From: CBDIDH01 sp965277595
Lineage (GTDB): Bacteria; Planctomycetota; Planctomycetia; Isosphaerales; Isosphaeraceae
Direction: 5' to 3'
Length of the DNA stretch: 64,000 nt
NCBI GenBank assembly: GCA_965277595.1
Contig: CBDIDH010000001.1
Coordinates: 124,001 to 188,000, forward strand
Shown: piece by piece, positions 18,216-26,205 of the stretch
How the letters are laid out: every line of letters begins with the position of its first letter
Position numbering within the stretch: the first letter of the stretch is position 1
The notes under the pieces: model-generated
Databases searched by the model: none
Seen by the model: only the letters and a program-made list of their open reading frames with translations
Told to the model about the DNA's origin: nothing
Made by a program: the position numbers and the translations under genes

Positions 18216-19040
18216 ATGACCTTCCCCACGAACCTGGACTACCCAGTTATCGCCGTCGGCGACCTGCACGGGCAACGGGACGAACTTGTGCGACTGGTCG
18301 AGCGGTTGGAGACGCTACCGGAATGGCCGGTTTGCGCCCTCGTCTTCCTCGGTGACTTCGTGGACCGGGGACCCGACGTCAGGGGAACGATCGACCTCGT
18401 GATGGAATTGCTGCGACGTCCCGCTGGTGGTTCGGCCGTCATGGGCAACCACGACCTCGCCCTGGTCCGGGCCGCCCGGCTCGACGACGGCCCTGTCTCC
18501 TCGTACTGGCTCGATCGCTACCGGACCCGCTACGACCACGCCGAGACGTTTGAGGGCTACCTTGGCCGGCAGGCGATGACCTCGGGAAGCACCTGGCAAA
18601 AGGACCTGGACAAACTCAGGGAGGCGATGCCGGCCGAACACAAGGACTTTTTGGCCTCGTTACCCTGGGTCGTCGAAACACCGGGACACGTCTTCGTCCA
18701 CTGCGGCCTGTCGCCCGAGTTGGGGGTCGGCCCCGAGCAGCAGGTCAACGCACTCCGGGCGGGACGGTGGGACAGGTTGTCGTTGAAGCCCGTCCCCGGC
18801 ACGAACACCGACAAGCTCTGGGAAGACGAGTATCCGGTGTGGCTCGGGGCCGACCGGGGACTGTCGGTATCACCGCTGGCCTATCCGGGTAAGGTCCAGG
18901 TCACGGGGCATGTGCGGGTCGGCAGGCCCGATGTCAACGGCGTGAGAATCAGGCTCGATACCAGTGGCGGGTCTGGCAAGCTGACGGCGTGCCTGCTGAA
19001 GGCGGCCGAAGCCGTCCCGGAGTTCGTCCAGGGCCGGTGA
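18216..19040 (+). CDS. PPP-family serine/threonine (or diadenosine tetraphosphate) phosphatase
   Basis: All calcineurin-like metallophosphatase motifs of the PPP family are present: GDLHG near residue 15, GDFVDRGPDVRG near 50, GNHDLAL near 85, a central histidine in VFVHCGLSP, and GHVRVG near the end. The two-metal centre is therefore intact. At about 274 residues it fits bacterial PrpE/ApaH-like enzymes. The start at 18216 is the second ATG; an upstream ATG at 18183 is possible and no strong ribosome site decides it. The partner substrate is unknown. Confidence 0.88.
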   Translation: MTFPTNLDYPVIAVGDLHGQRDELVRLVERLETLPEWPVCALVFLGDFVDRGPDVRGTIDLVMELLRRPAGGSAVMGNHDLALVRAARLDDGPVSSYWLDRYRTRYDHAETFEGYLGRQAMTSGSTWQKDLDKLREAMPAEHKDFLASLPWVVETPGHVFVHCGLSPELGVGPEQQVNALRAGRWDRLSLKPVPGTNTDKLWEDEYPVWLGADRGLSVSPLAYPGKVQVTGHVRVGRPDVNGVRIRLDTSGGSGKLTACLLKAAEAVPEFVQGR

Positions 19041-19104
19041 CAAGCCGTGCAAGGTGGATGATCACCGGAACTTGTGTGAAAAATAGGGTTCGTCAATCCC
19101 GAGG

Positions 19105-19884
19105 TCATGCGACTCGGGAGAACCCCGGCCAATGCTCCAGCCCGGACTTGACGGTCTCGTAGGCGGCGTTGATTTCCACGAAGGAGTCCGCAGAGCCACC
19201 GGAATCGGGGTGGGTCTCCTTGGACCGCCTCCGGTAGGCCGCACGGACGTCTTCGGTCGTCGAAGGCCACGGCAGGCCGAGGGTCGCCAGCGCCTCCGTG
19301 ATCCCATCGGGAGGGTTGCTGGGATTATTACGCCCGTGACGGTAGCCCCACGGGTCGAGGGCGTCTTCGAGCCGCAGGTAGAACGTACCCCACCACCACC
19401 CCTTCGATGGGGCGTCGGCATGACCTTCCACCTCCAACGTGGCACGGTCCAAAACAAAGGTCTTGTCGTCCGGTCCGAGGTCGAAGATCGGCTCTTTTTC
19501 CGTACCGACGTATTCTGCCGGGAAGGATCGCTCGCCGACGTAGACCCGCTTCTCGGTCCATTTCAGGATGAGATGGGCGAGGGCGTGGTCTGTGCCGTCG
19601 AAATCGCTCGTATAGGTCCGGTAGACGTACAGACGGACCTGGGCTCCAGCCGTTATCGCCGGGCGGGTCTTGCGTTCCTCATAGACCTTCCGACGGTGGC
19701 GTCCGGCTGCCACGTAAGCCTGCCATTGGTGTGAGTCGGGGCCTGCGATCTGCTTCGCCCGCTCCTCCGCTTCTTCGACGGTCTGGGCGTACCCGTCGGC
19801 GAGGATTTCGTCCTCGAAGAGCACTCCGACGAACCAGTAGACCCTTGTTTGACCGAGCTTGCAACGTGACCAACACTTCTGCAT
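19105..19884 (-). CDS. Protein with C-terminal J-domain (DnaJ-like)
   Basis: The start at 19884 is preferred, with GGAAG upstream. The last ~55 residues form a J-domain: helix II ends and HPD occurs in YRRRSKETHPDSGGSADSF, followed by helix III INAAYETVKSG. J-domains stimulate Hsp70 (DnaK) ATPase. The N-terminal ~190 residues are beta-rich and unlike other DnaJ proteins, so they may select the client. The opposite gene order (J at the C-terminus) is unusual but known. Confidence 0.8.
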   Translation of the reverse strand: MQKCWSRCKLGQTRVYWFVGVLFEDEILADGYAQTVEEAEERAKQIAGPDSHQWQAYVAAGRHRRKVYEERKTRPAITAGAQVRLYVYRTYTSDFDGTDHALAHLILKWTEKRVYVGERSFPAEYVGTEKEPIFDLGPDDKTFVLDRATLEVEGHADAPSKGWWWGTFYLRLEDALDPWGYRHGRNNPSNPPDGITEALATLGLPWPSTTEDVRAAYRRRSKETHPDSGGSADSFVEINAAYETVKSGLEHWPGFSRVA

Positions 19885-19940
19885 GTCAATTGTCTTCCAA
19901 TTTAATGACCCCGTTATCATCCAATGTAGGACATGACTCT

Positions 19941-20065
19941 CCCCGAGTTCGAACAGTCGGGGGAAATAGGTCTTTGGTCACAATTCGCATTCTGTCATCG
20001 GTGGTTCGATCAATTTTGCCGTGACCTACCCTAGATAAACGAGTAAAGAGGGCCACAACGCCCTC
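19941..20065. promoter_or_regulatory. Palindromic elements between the J-domain gene and the primase gene
   Basis: CCCCGA (19941-19946) and TCGGGG (19957-19962) flank the palindrome GTTCGAAC (19947-19954), a compact operator-like element in the divergent promoter region. A second hairpin GAGGGC (20048-20053) / GCCCTC (20060-20065) lies in the leader of the primase gene. Both are short and could be regulatory or structural. Confidence 0.4.
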
Positions 20066-20109
20066 CCTACTCAAAGCAAACAACAATCAAGCAAGACAAA
20101 GGTATAGTA

Positions 20110-21780
20110 GTGACCCAGCCCCGCAAAACGCTCAGAAAAACCAAAAATATCTACACCTGGATTCGCCAGAGGACCTCGCCCTTCTGCTACGGAATCAAGT
20201 CGAAGGCCGGACATCCTGTCCATTGCAATCGAAACGATGACGTCCTGTATCACTTCCAGGCTCTCAAGGTCGGGATGTGGGGCCGTCGGTTGTCTCGGCT
20301 CAAGAATAAGGACATGTCGGACCACTTCTCTGGCAAGAAGACCTTCTACTTCACGGCGGATGGTCGATCGTCCGTGCCAGAGGTCCTGGTCAACATCGAC
20401 ATCGATTGTCACGGGTCTGGCAGTCTTGAGGGGGCGATTGCCTTCGCCGAGCATTTGAAGGCCACCCAGTTCCCTGGTCTCTATTTCGAGGCCAGCACAA
20501 ACGGCAACGGCGTCCACGGGTTCATTGTCGTGGTCAAGAGGAATTTGGGCGACGAGGGACTCAATTCGGTCCTGGGGTGGTTGGATAAATGGCTCAAGGC
20601 CGAGTTGTCCAAGGGTGTCTGGGACGTCGAGGACGTCGAGGTCAAGGGTCATTGTCCCGAGTTCACCTGGGGGTTCGGGAAGTACGAACTCAAGACGTAC
20701 AAGAGCGGTCAACTTGCCAAATTGCCCCGAGAGGCGCTGACTCGGGCCGAGGAACTCCTGGGGACAACTCGAATTGCCGTGGACGAACTGCGGCGGCTCA
20801 AGGTGCCGGCGACGAAGGTTGGGTCGATTGTCCCGGAACCTGGGAAGCTCCGATGTCCTCGGCCGGTAGTGGTTGAACAGATCGAGAGGGAGGTTGCGGC
20901 TGTTAAGTCAGATGCTTCGGTTGTCTTCAAGGTTGAACAGACACTACAAATGTCGGCCGTCGTTGAAACGATAGGAAAGACGGTCTCCGGCTCCATCGTC
21001 GGTCGCCACTTCGGCGATGAGGAACTCGCCAAGCTCAAGGGTGGCTATTTGTCCTTGGCGAAGGATCTGCTCGGGGAAAAGAGGCTGGTCGCCACGGGCA
21101 GGAAAGTCGTCACCGAGGGGGATCTGGCTGTCTTCCTGATGTTACTACGGTTCTTCAGCCTCAACATGAACGTTGATGGGTCGTTGCCCACGGCCAGGTG
21201 GCGTGAGATGTGGACGGCTCTCTTCGAAGCCGGGGACATTGAGCGGGGCTGGTGCCATCACAGGTTTGCCAGGATGAGGAACTTCCTGAGTGATAAGGAT
21301 CTAATTGACTGGCAGGACGAGGATTTTGTTGTCGGGGTTTACGGCGATGATGGTCGGTTCATTCCGGGGAAGGCTGCGAAGTGGCGAGCAGATAGTAAGT
21401 TTATGTCCATGTTTGACGAAGCCGAGGAGCCGTACGTAAAGCAGGTTACTGAGGTTCAAGCTCAACAGGAGAAGAAGGAAGAAGGGAAGAGCATCCTTTA
21501 TGGGTGCAAGGTCCAAGTTGACGAGAGACAGAGAGATAATGAAGAGGGAAGAAGCATCCTTTATGGCTACAAGGATCACGATCAAGGAATAAGAGAGGGA
21601 AAGGAAGAAGAGAAGAGCACCCTTTATGGCTACACGACACGAAGACAGCCCATCCCACCCCTCCTGACAATTGACAACCAGCCTTTACTCGACGTCTTGA
21701 ACCATCTGGGGATAGAGATACCGCTCCAGAAGCCCCGATTCCTGGGCTATTCCACGGGACAACTGAGAATGGCGGCATGA
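20110..21780 (+). CDS. Probable archaeo-eukaryotic-type primase (AEP/prim-pol-like) with LYG-repeat tail
   Basis: The GTG at 20110 has AAAGG 7 nt upstream; the product is 556 residues. Residues 93-100 (LVNIDIDC) fit AEP motif I (hhDhD), and 127-138 (EASTNGNGVHGF) fit motif II (sxH). A third acidic strand may be in WDVEDVEVKG (171-180). This points to a plasmid- or phage-type replication primase. Residues 330-405 look like a helical/winged region. The tail carries three copies of an acidic stretch followed by S-x-LYG(C/Y) (around 461-466, 481-487, 503-508) and then PIPPLLTIDNQ. A related acidic-LFGLST-PP-DNQ linker occurs in the polymerase-like protein at 54 kb, hinting at a common partner. 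Assignment is by motif only. Confidence 0.6.
   Translation: MTQPRKTLRKTKNIYTWIRQRTSPFCYGIKSKAGHPVHCNRNDDVLYHFQALKVGMWGRRLSRLKNKDMSDHFSGKKTFYFTADGRSSVPEVLVNIDIDCHGSGSLEGAIAFAEHLKATQFPGLYFEASTNGNGVHGFIVVVKRNLGDEGLNSVLGWLDKWLKAELSKGVWDVEDVEVKGHCPEFTWGFGKYELKTYKSGQLAKLPREALTRAEELLGTTRIAVDELRRLKVPATKVGSIVPEPGKLRCPRPVVVEQIEREVAAVKSDASVVFKVEQTLQMSAVVETIGKTVSGSIVGRHFGDEELAKLKGGYLSLAKDLLGEKRLVATGRKVVTEGDLAVFLMLLRFFSLNMNVDGSLPTARWREMWTALFEAGDIERGWCHHRFARMRNFLSDKDLIDWQDEDFVVGVYGDDGRFIPGKAAKWRADSKFMSMFDEAEEPYVKQVTEVQAQQEKKEEGKSILYGCKVQVDERQRDNEEGRSILYGYKDHDQGIREGKEEEKSTLYGYTTRRQPIPPLLTIDNQPLLDVLNHLGIEIPLQKPRFLGYSTGQLRMAA
21475..21642 (+). repeat. Threefold repeat within the primase gene tail
   Basis: Three imperfect copies of a GAAGA-rich stretch followed by AGCAxCCTTTATGG lie about 60-65 bp apart inside the primase gene. 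They encode the repeated acidic-S(I/T)LYG(C/Y) peptide. Confidence 0.7.
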
Positions 21781-21953
21781 GACGGCTAGGTCAGGCACCA
21801 GACTGCCGACGATTCTGACCCGGAGGACAATCAGCATCGGCTGGTAAAAACCGGAATCCCCCCTGAGGTCGTCTCGGGCTCGGACAATCAGCAGAGCACG
21901 CTGGAAGTCTCGGTGTTTCCGGCACTTTCGAATCGGTGTCGGCTATATACGGT

Positions 21954-22178
21954 ATGCAGACCTTCTTCGAGTACATCGCCCAGAGCCGCAAGATGACGCT
22001 GCCCGACACGCACACGATGCTGTCGATGGCGGGTGTCAGCCTCGACGTCCCGAACGGGGAGGAGACGGAGCGGCTCTTGAAGCGTGCCAAGAAGCGGCCC
22101 ATCGCCCCCCAGAGCGATGGCTCTCGAAAGGCGACTCGTCCGTCGCCCAGTAACGGGCTCAAACCTCCTGCTGGCTGA
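21954..22178 (+). CDS. Small hypothetical protein (74-80 aa)
   Basis: The frame starting at ATG 21954 (or GTG 21936) encodes MQTFFEYIAQSRKMTLPDTH, then VSLDVPNGEETERLLKRAKK and a basic Ser/Pro tail. It reads as a real small protein with one helical half and a disordered tail. There is no clear ribosome site. It is the only gene candidate between 21781 and 22315. Confidence 0.4.
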   Translation: MQTFFEYIAQSRKMTLPDTHTMLSMAGVSLDVPNGEETERLLKRAKKRPIAPQSDGSRKATRPSPSNGLKPPAG

Positions 22179-22279
22179 CCCGTCGATCGACCGGCAACCT
22201 CAACTTCATCTCACGAAAACCGTGACGCTCTTAACCCACTTGTGAGATAAATGGTCTGGACGACACTTGACTTTCCTTT

Positions 22280-22295
22280 TTGTTGCAGATACAAC
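22280..22295. promoter_or_regulatory. MarR-type operator, site 1
   Basis: TTGTTGCAGATACAAC has the dyad GTTG-N6-CAAC. It lies 20 bp before the MarR gene start. A nearly identical site follows the gene at 22801, so this is the likely autoregulatory operator. Confidence 0.65.
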
Positions 22296-22315
22296 TAAAG
22301 TGGAGGTTCAAGGAC

Positions 22316-22777
22316 ATGGCGGTCAAGAAGGGGCAGTTGACGGCCGCTGACGTCATCGCCGGGGAGTGCCTGGCCGTCCGGGTGCGGACGCTCAACAGGG
22401 CCGTCACCGCCCTGTACGACGAGGCCCTGCGGCCCCACGGACTTCGGGTCGGCCAACTGAACCTGCTCGTCGCCATCGCCAAGATGGGGACGGCCAGGCC
22501 GGGGGACCTCTGTCGCATCCTCCAGATGGACAAGTCCACGCTCAGCCGGGACGTCGAGGTGATGAGACGCAACGGCTGGCTGGAGGTGGACGACTCGGCC
22601 GACGCCCGAGCCCGCCCGTTGCGGTTGACGGCGGCGGGTGATGCCCTACTCGAAGCCGTGGTCCCCGCCTGGCGGCAGGCCCAGGAGAAGGCCGAAGCGC
22701 TCCTCGGCGTCGAGGCGAAGGCCGCCCTCGGGCTGGTCGTCGATCGTCTTTGGAAGGGTGAAGGCTCCGGCCGCTGA
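22316..22777 (+). CDS. MarR-family transcriptional regulator
   Basis: The ATG at 22316 has AAGGA close upstream; the product is 153 residues. It has the MarR winged-helix layout: dimerisation helix VRTLNRAVTALYDEALRPHG, core LRVGQLNLLVAIAKMGTARP, recognition helix region LCRILQMDKSTLSRDVEVM and a wing with ARARPLRLTAAGD. It sits between two matching operators and upstream of an iron-sulfur/SCP2 gene that it probably controls. MarR proteins of this type often respond to small aromatic or oxidative signals, but the ligand is not visible. Confidence 0.9.
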   Translation: MAVKKGQLTAADVIAGECLAVRVRTLNRAVTALYDEALRPHGLRVGQLNLLVAIAKMGTARPGDLCRILQMDKSTLSRDVEVMRRNGWLEVDDSADARARPLRLTAAGDALLEAVVPAWRQAQEKAEALLGVEAKAALGLVVDRLWKGEGSGR

Positions 22778-22800
22778 AGGGGCCTCTCCTTTTGGTGGTT

Positions 22801-22818
22801 TTGTTGCATCTACAACAA
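22801..22818. promoter_or_regulatory. MarR-type operator, site 2
   Basis: TTGTTGCATCTACAACAA is a dyad with the same half-sites as site 1. It lies 24 bp after the MarR gene and 68 bp before the iron-sulfur protein gene, suggesting direct control of that gene. Confidence 0.65.
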
Positions 22819-22886
22819 TACGCCGGCCCGCCCTCCGAGTCACTGCGGTGAGATTCGACCGGCGTCATCCGAACGGGGATTTCGAA

Positions 22887-24218
22887 ATGACCAAGCTCGA
22901 CGACCATCCCAGCGTGGTCCGGTTCCGCCAGTCGGAGCCCCGCCCGCACCCCAGCAATATCGACGCCGACCGGCTCCGGCAACTCTGTCTGGACGCCGGG
23001 GCCGACGACGTGGGTTTCGTCGCCATCGACCGCCCCGAACTCGACGACCAGCGGGCCGAGGTCCTCGGCCTCTACCCGTGGACCAGGGGGCTGATCAGCG
23101 TCGTCTGCCGGATGAACCGGGAGCCGATCCGCAGCCCGGCCCGGTCGGTCGCCAACCTGGAGTTCCACCACGCCGGGGACCGCACCAACGAGGTCGCCAG
23201 CAGGATCGTTTCCGCCCTCGAAGCCGAGGGGCATCGGGCGGTCAACCCGTCGATGGGCTTCCCGATGGAGATGGACCGCTACCCCGGCAAGACCTGGGTC
23301 GTCAGCCACAAGCCGGTCGCCGTGGCGGCGGGCCTGGGCCGGATGGGCATCCACCGCAACGTCATCCACCCGAAGTTCGGCAACTTCATCCTCCTGGGCA
23401 CCATCCTGATCGATGCCGAAGTCACGGAGCAGACCCGGCCCATCGACTACAACCCGTGTCTGGAGTGCAAGCTCTGCGTGGCGGCGTGCCCTGTCGGTGC
23501 CATCGCCCCGGACGGCCACTTCGACTTCTCGGCCTGCCTGACGCACAACTACCGGGAGTTCCTCGGCGGGTTCGTGGACTGGGTGGAGGAGGTGGCCGAA
23601 AGCAAGGACGCCCGTGACTACCGCCGCCGGGTCGAGGACTCGGAGACCGCTTCGATGTGGCAGAGCCTCGGGTTCGGCCCCCAATACAAGGCGGCCTACT
23701 GCATGGCGGCCTGCCCGGCGGGGGACGACGTGATCGGGCCGTTCCTGGATGACCGCAAGGGGTTCCTCAAGGGGGTGGTCAACCCGTTGCGGGAGAAGGA
23801 GGAGCCGGTGTACGTCATCCCCGGCTCGGACGCCGAGGTGTACGTGACCAAACGCTTCCCACACAAGAGGCCCCGGCGGGTGGGAGCGGGTCGCCGGCCG
23901 AAGTCCATCCGGTCGTTCCTCTCCGTCCTGCCTCACGTCTTCCAGCGGCACGCCTCGGAGGGCCTGGACGCCACGTACCACTTCACGTTCACCGGGGAGG
24001 AGCAGGCCGAGGCGACGGTCGTCATCCGGGACAAGGCGATTCGGGTCGAGCCGGGGCACGTCGGGACGCCCGACCTCCGCATCGCCGCCGACAGCCGGAC
24101 CTGGCTGGGGTTTTTGGCCAAGGAGCGGGGCCTCGTCTGGGCTTTGATAAGGAGGAAGATCCGCCTGAAGGGCTCGCCACGGCTTTTGGTGGCCTTCGGA
24201 AAGTGCTTCCCATCGTGA
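22887..24218 (+). CDS. Epoxyqueuosine reductase/reductive dehalogenase-like 4Fe-4S protein fused to an SCP2 domain
   Basis: The ATG at 22887 is chosen from its GGGGAT site; the upstream extension overlaps the MarR gene. The 443-residue product has a QueG/RdhA-like N-terminal part and a ferredoxin motif CLECKLCVAACPVGA near residues 190-205. A second cysteine cluster CMAACPAGDD lies near 272, and a C-terminal SCP2 (sterol-carrier-type) domain occupies residues ~360-440. The FeS parts suggest reduction of a small molecule; SCP2 would bind a lipid or hydrophobic substrate. The MarR neighbour and paired operators suggest induction by that substrate. Confidence 0.75.
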   Translation: MTKLDDHPSVVRFRQSEPRPHPSNIDADRLRQLCLDAGADDVGFVAIDRPELDDQRAEVLGLYPWTRGLISVVCRMNREPIRSPARSVANLEFHHAGDRTNEVASRIVSALEAEGHRAVNPSMGFPMEMDRYPGKTWVVSHKPVAVAAGLGRMGIHRNVIHPKFGNFILLGTILIDAEVTEQTRPIDYNPCLECKLCVAACPVGAIAPDGHFDFSACLTHNYREFLGGFVDWVEEVAESKDARDYRRRVEDSETASMWQSLGFGPQYKAAYCMAACPAGDDVIGPFLDDRKGFLKGVVNPLREKEEPVYVIPGSDAEVYVTKRFPHKRPRRVGAGRRPKSIRSFLSVLPHVFQRHASEGLDATYHFTFTGEEQAEATVVIRDKAIRVEPGHVGTPDLRIAADSRTWLGFLAKERGLVWALIRRKIRLKGSPRLLVAFGKCFPS

Positions 24219-24224
24219 CACCAC

Positions 24225-24707
24225 TCACAGGGCCTCGGCCTTACCATCCCGATTCCGACGGGCTTCTTCGGGGCCTACTTTCCCTCGCCAGCCCAGCCAC
24301 CGGGTCGGACGGTTTTCGCTCGGACCGACATCGCCCCTTTCGGAGACGGAGAGTCGGAGGTGATCCAGCAACGGTTTGCCTTCGAATCGGACCTTGTTGG
24401 TGCAGTCGCAGTCGCCGCACTCGGGGTAGCCTTTGCAAGACCGTGGGCTGCGGGCGTCGGCCACCTCGACGTCGGTCAGGTACTCCTCCAGGTAGGGGAG
24501 TTCCTCGTACATCGCCACGCCGTAGAACTCCCGGCAGTAGCAGACCTCGACCCAACGGATCGTCCCCGAGGCGTCCACCCGCCCCGAGCAGAGCACCTCG
24601 CCCAAGTCGCCGTAGGGGAAGCCCTTGCTGAACGTGCCGGCTTCAAGTGCCTGCAACAAATCGGCACTTCGGTCGGGCCTCACTTTCGCCCCCAGTAGGT
24701 AACGCAT
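24225..24707 (-). CDS. Conserved hypothetical cysteine-rich protein (160 aa)
   Basis: The ATG at 24707 starts MRYLLGAKVRPDRSADLLQA. The central block IRWVEVCYCREFYGVAMYEE with YLEEYLTDVEV and the cysteine cluster CKGYPECGDCDCTNK belong to a family I recall from cyanobacteria and planctomycetes, without known function. The cysteines may bind metal. The tail after about residue 125 is charged and probably disordered. It converges on the FeS/SCP2 gene with a 6-bp gap. Confidence 0.75.
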   Translation of the reverse strand: MRYLLGAKVRPDRSADLLQALEAGTFSKGFPYGDLGEVLCSGRVDASGTIRWVEVCYCREFYGVAMYEELPYLEEYLTDVEVADARSPRSCKGYPECGDCDCTNKVRFEGKPLLDHLRLSVSERGDVGPSENRPTRWLGWRGKVGPEEARRNRDGKAEAL

Positions 24708-24814
24708 GCAGCCCTCTCGTCGAGAATCTTGGCCTCCGGGGCATTATAGGGGAGAGGCTCGACCCGAGCGGGGATACGTCGCCGTTTGGGAGGAACGCCG
24801 GGTTCGTCGGGTCG

Positions 24815-25378
24815 TCAGGTCCGTGGCCCCAGAGACGCAAGCCCATCGATCCCGTCGATGCTCGTCCTGTTCTTCTGAGCCTTGTACTTCTCCATACCGT
24901 CCGGCCCCTTCTTCTCGGCGTAGTCGATCAGTTGCGGCCGTTCGCCCTTGTACTCATAGAGGGGAACGGCGTAACCGCACGAGTCGGCAATCCGCTTTAC
25001 GTCCATGACGACCACCGTTCGGACACCAGGGTAGCCGGGGAAATGGGAGATCAGATTGTCCCACTCAGGGTTGCCCGGCTCGACGACCCGCCCCCGACCG
25101 TAGAGCCGCAGGATCAGGGGTCGGCCCTCGAACGCACAGAACATGATCGTGATCCGCCCGTTCTGCCGGAGGTGGGCGACCGTCTCGATGCCGCTGCCGG
25201 TCAGGTCGAGGTAGGCCACCGACGTCGGCCCGAGGATGCGGAAGGTGTCCAGCCCCTTGGGCGAGACATTCAGGTGGCCATCCGGGGCGTCGGGGGCCGT
25301 GCCGACAAAGAAGAGGTGCTGCCGTTCGATGAAGCCCCAGAGGCGCTCGATTGGTCATCGAGGAACTGCCCAGGTCAT
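24815..25378 (-). pseudogene. Pyridoxamine 5'-phosphate oxidase-family gene with in-frame stop at codon 8
   Basis: The PPOX-like split-barrel sequence is intact from about codon 9 (QHLFFVGTAPDAPDGHLNVS, then AYLDLTGSGIETVAHLRQN). The natural ATG at 25378 overlaps the stop of the kinase gene (ATGA), which implies coupling. However, codon 8 is TGA (25357-25355), and no good start exists between it and GTG 25219, which would remove the conserved first strands. The family binds flavin or heme. This is either recent decay, a sequencing error, or use of a rare start codon. Confidence 0.6.
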
Positions 25379-25827
25379 CGCTCCTCATCCCGCCACCACT
25401 CGACCACGAAGTCGCCGTTGTCGTCGATCCAGACGTAGCGGAGTTCGTCGAAGCCCTCGTCCCGAGAGGGGAGTTCCATCCGGCCCGCCGTCCCCAGGAG
25501 ACCTTTCAGGGGCACCCTTTGTTCAGCCGGGCGCTGCTCATTCCGCCGCATACAATCCTCGACACGGGACTGGAAGTAGTAGCCGACCACCCGGAACCCG
25601 GCTTCCTTGGCGGCCCGGATGTAAACGTGCCGCTCCGCTCGGGTGGGGTTGGTGTTGTCCACGACGAACGGTTGCTTCGCCTCGACGCACGCACGCAGGA
25701 GCCGTCGTTCCCGGTGCCTGGTCTTGAGCATGTCCAGGTTGAGGCTGACGTGGGTGGTGAAGAACCGCTCCCGGTAGAAGGTCGATTTCCCGGCCCCTTG
25801 CAACCCGGCGAACAGGACGGCTTCCAT
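25375..25827 (-). CDS. Small P-loop kinase (polynucleotide/zeta-toxin-like ATPase)
   Basis: The start at 25827 puts the Walker A motif GLQGAGKS at residues 8-15, as in small kinases. The product is 150 residues, with VVDNTNPTRAERHVYI as the nucleotide-kinase lid/Walker B area and FRVVGYYFQSRVEDCMRRN. This matches predicted kinases related to T4 Pnk and zeta-type enzymes. Longer upstream starts give non-protein-like sequence. It overlaps the downstream PPOX-like gene by 4 nt. Confidence 0.8.
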   Translation of the reverse strand: MEAVLFAGLQGAGKSTFYRERFFTTHVSLNLDMLKTRHRERRLLRACVEAKQPFVVDNTNPTRAERHVYIRAAKEAGFRVVGYYFQSRVEDCMRRNEQRPAEQRVPLKGLLGTAGRMELPSRDEGFDELRYVWIDDNGDFVVEWWRDEER

Positions 25828-26205
25828 GGCGCAACCCACCTCACCCGGCCACCAGAGGCAGGCAGCCTTGCCGGCCCTGACACGCCGGCATCGTCGCAGG
25901 TTCGGGTGGTTTGGCGTAAGGGAGCGTCCCACGTCACCCTTGTAACGGTGCTCACTCGCCTGGCCGTCGAGCCACAGGGCCTTCACGACGTCGGTATCTT
26001 GTGGCTGACGAAGCAGATGAAGGAGGTGGTCGGGCAGCGTCCACGTTAGCGAGTCGGATCTCGTCCTCCAGACTTGCATCGTGGTCCTCGCCTTAGAATG
26101 CCGGGCATTTCCCTTCACTTCCCAAAGTTGCCCGATATAATCAATCCCCTCGCCTGAAAATCGGCGGGGGCGGGATGAAGCTGGCCCATCACCCAGGAGG
26201 GGATC

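Noticed and set aside
21475..21642. CRISPR-like or microsatellite array
   Set aside because: The repeats are in frame, imperfect and only three; they are a coding tail repeat of the primase-like gene.
25062..25080. Sequence resembling the GAG-N5 motif (CAACCCTG)
   Set aside because: It lies inside coding sequence of the PPOX-like gene and lacks the G(C/A) before ACCCTG; taken as chance.
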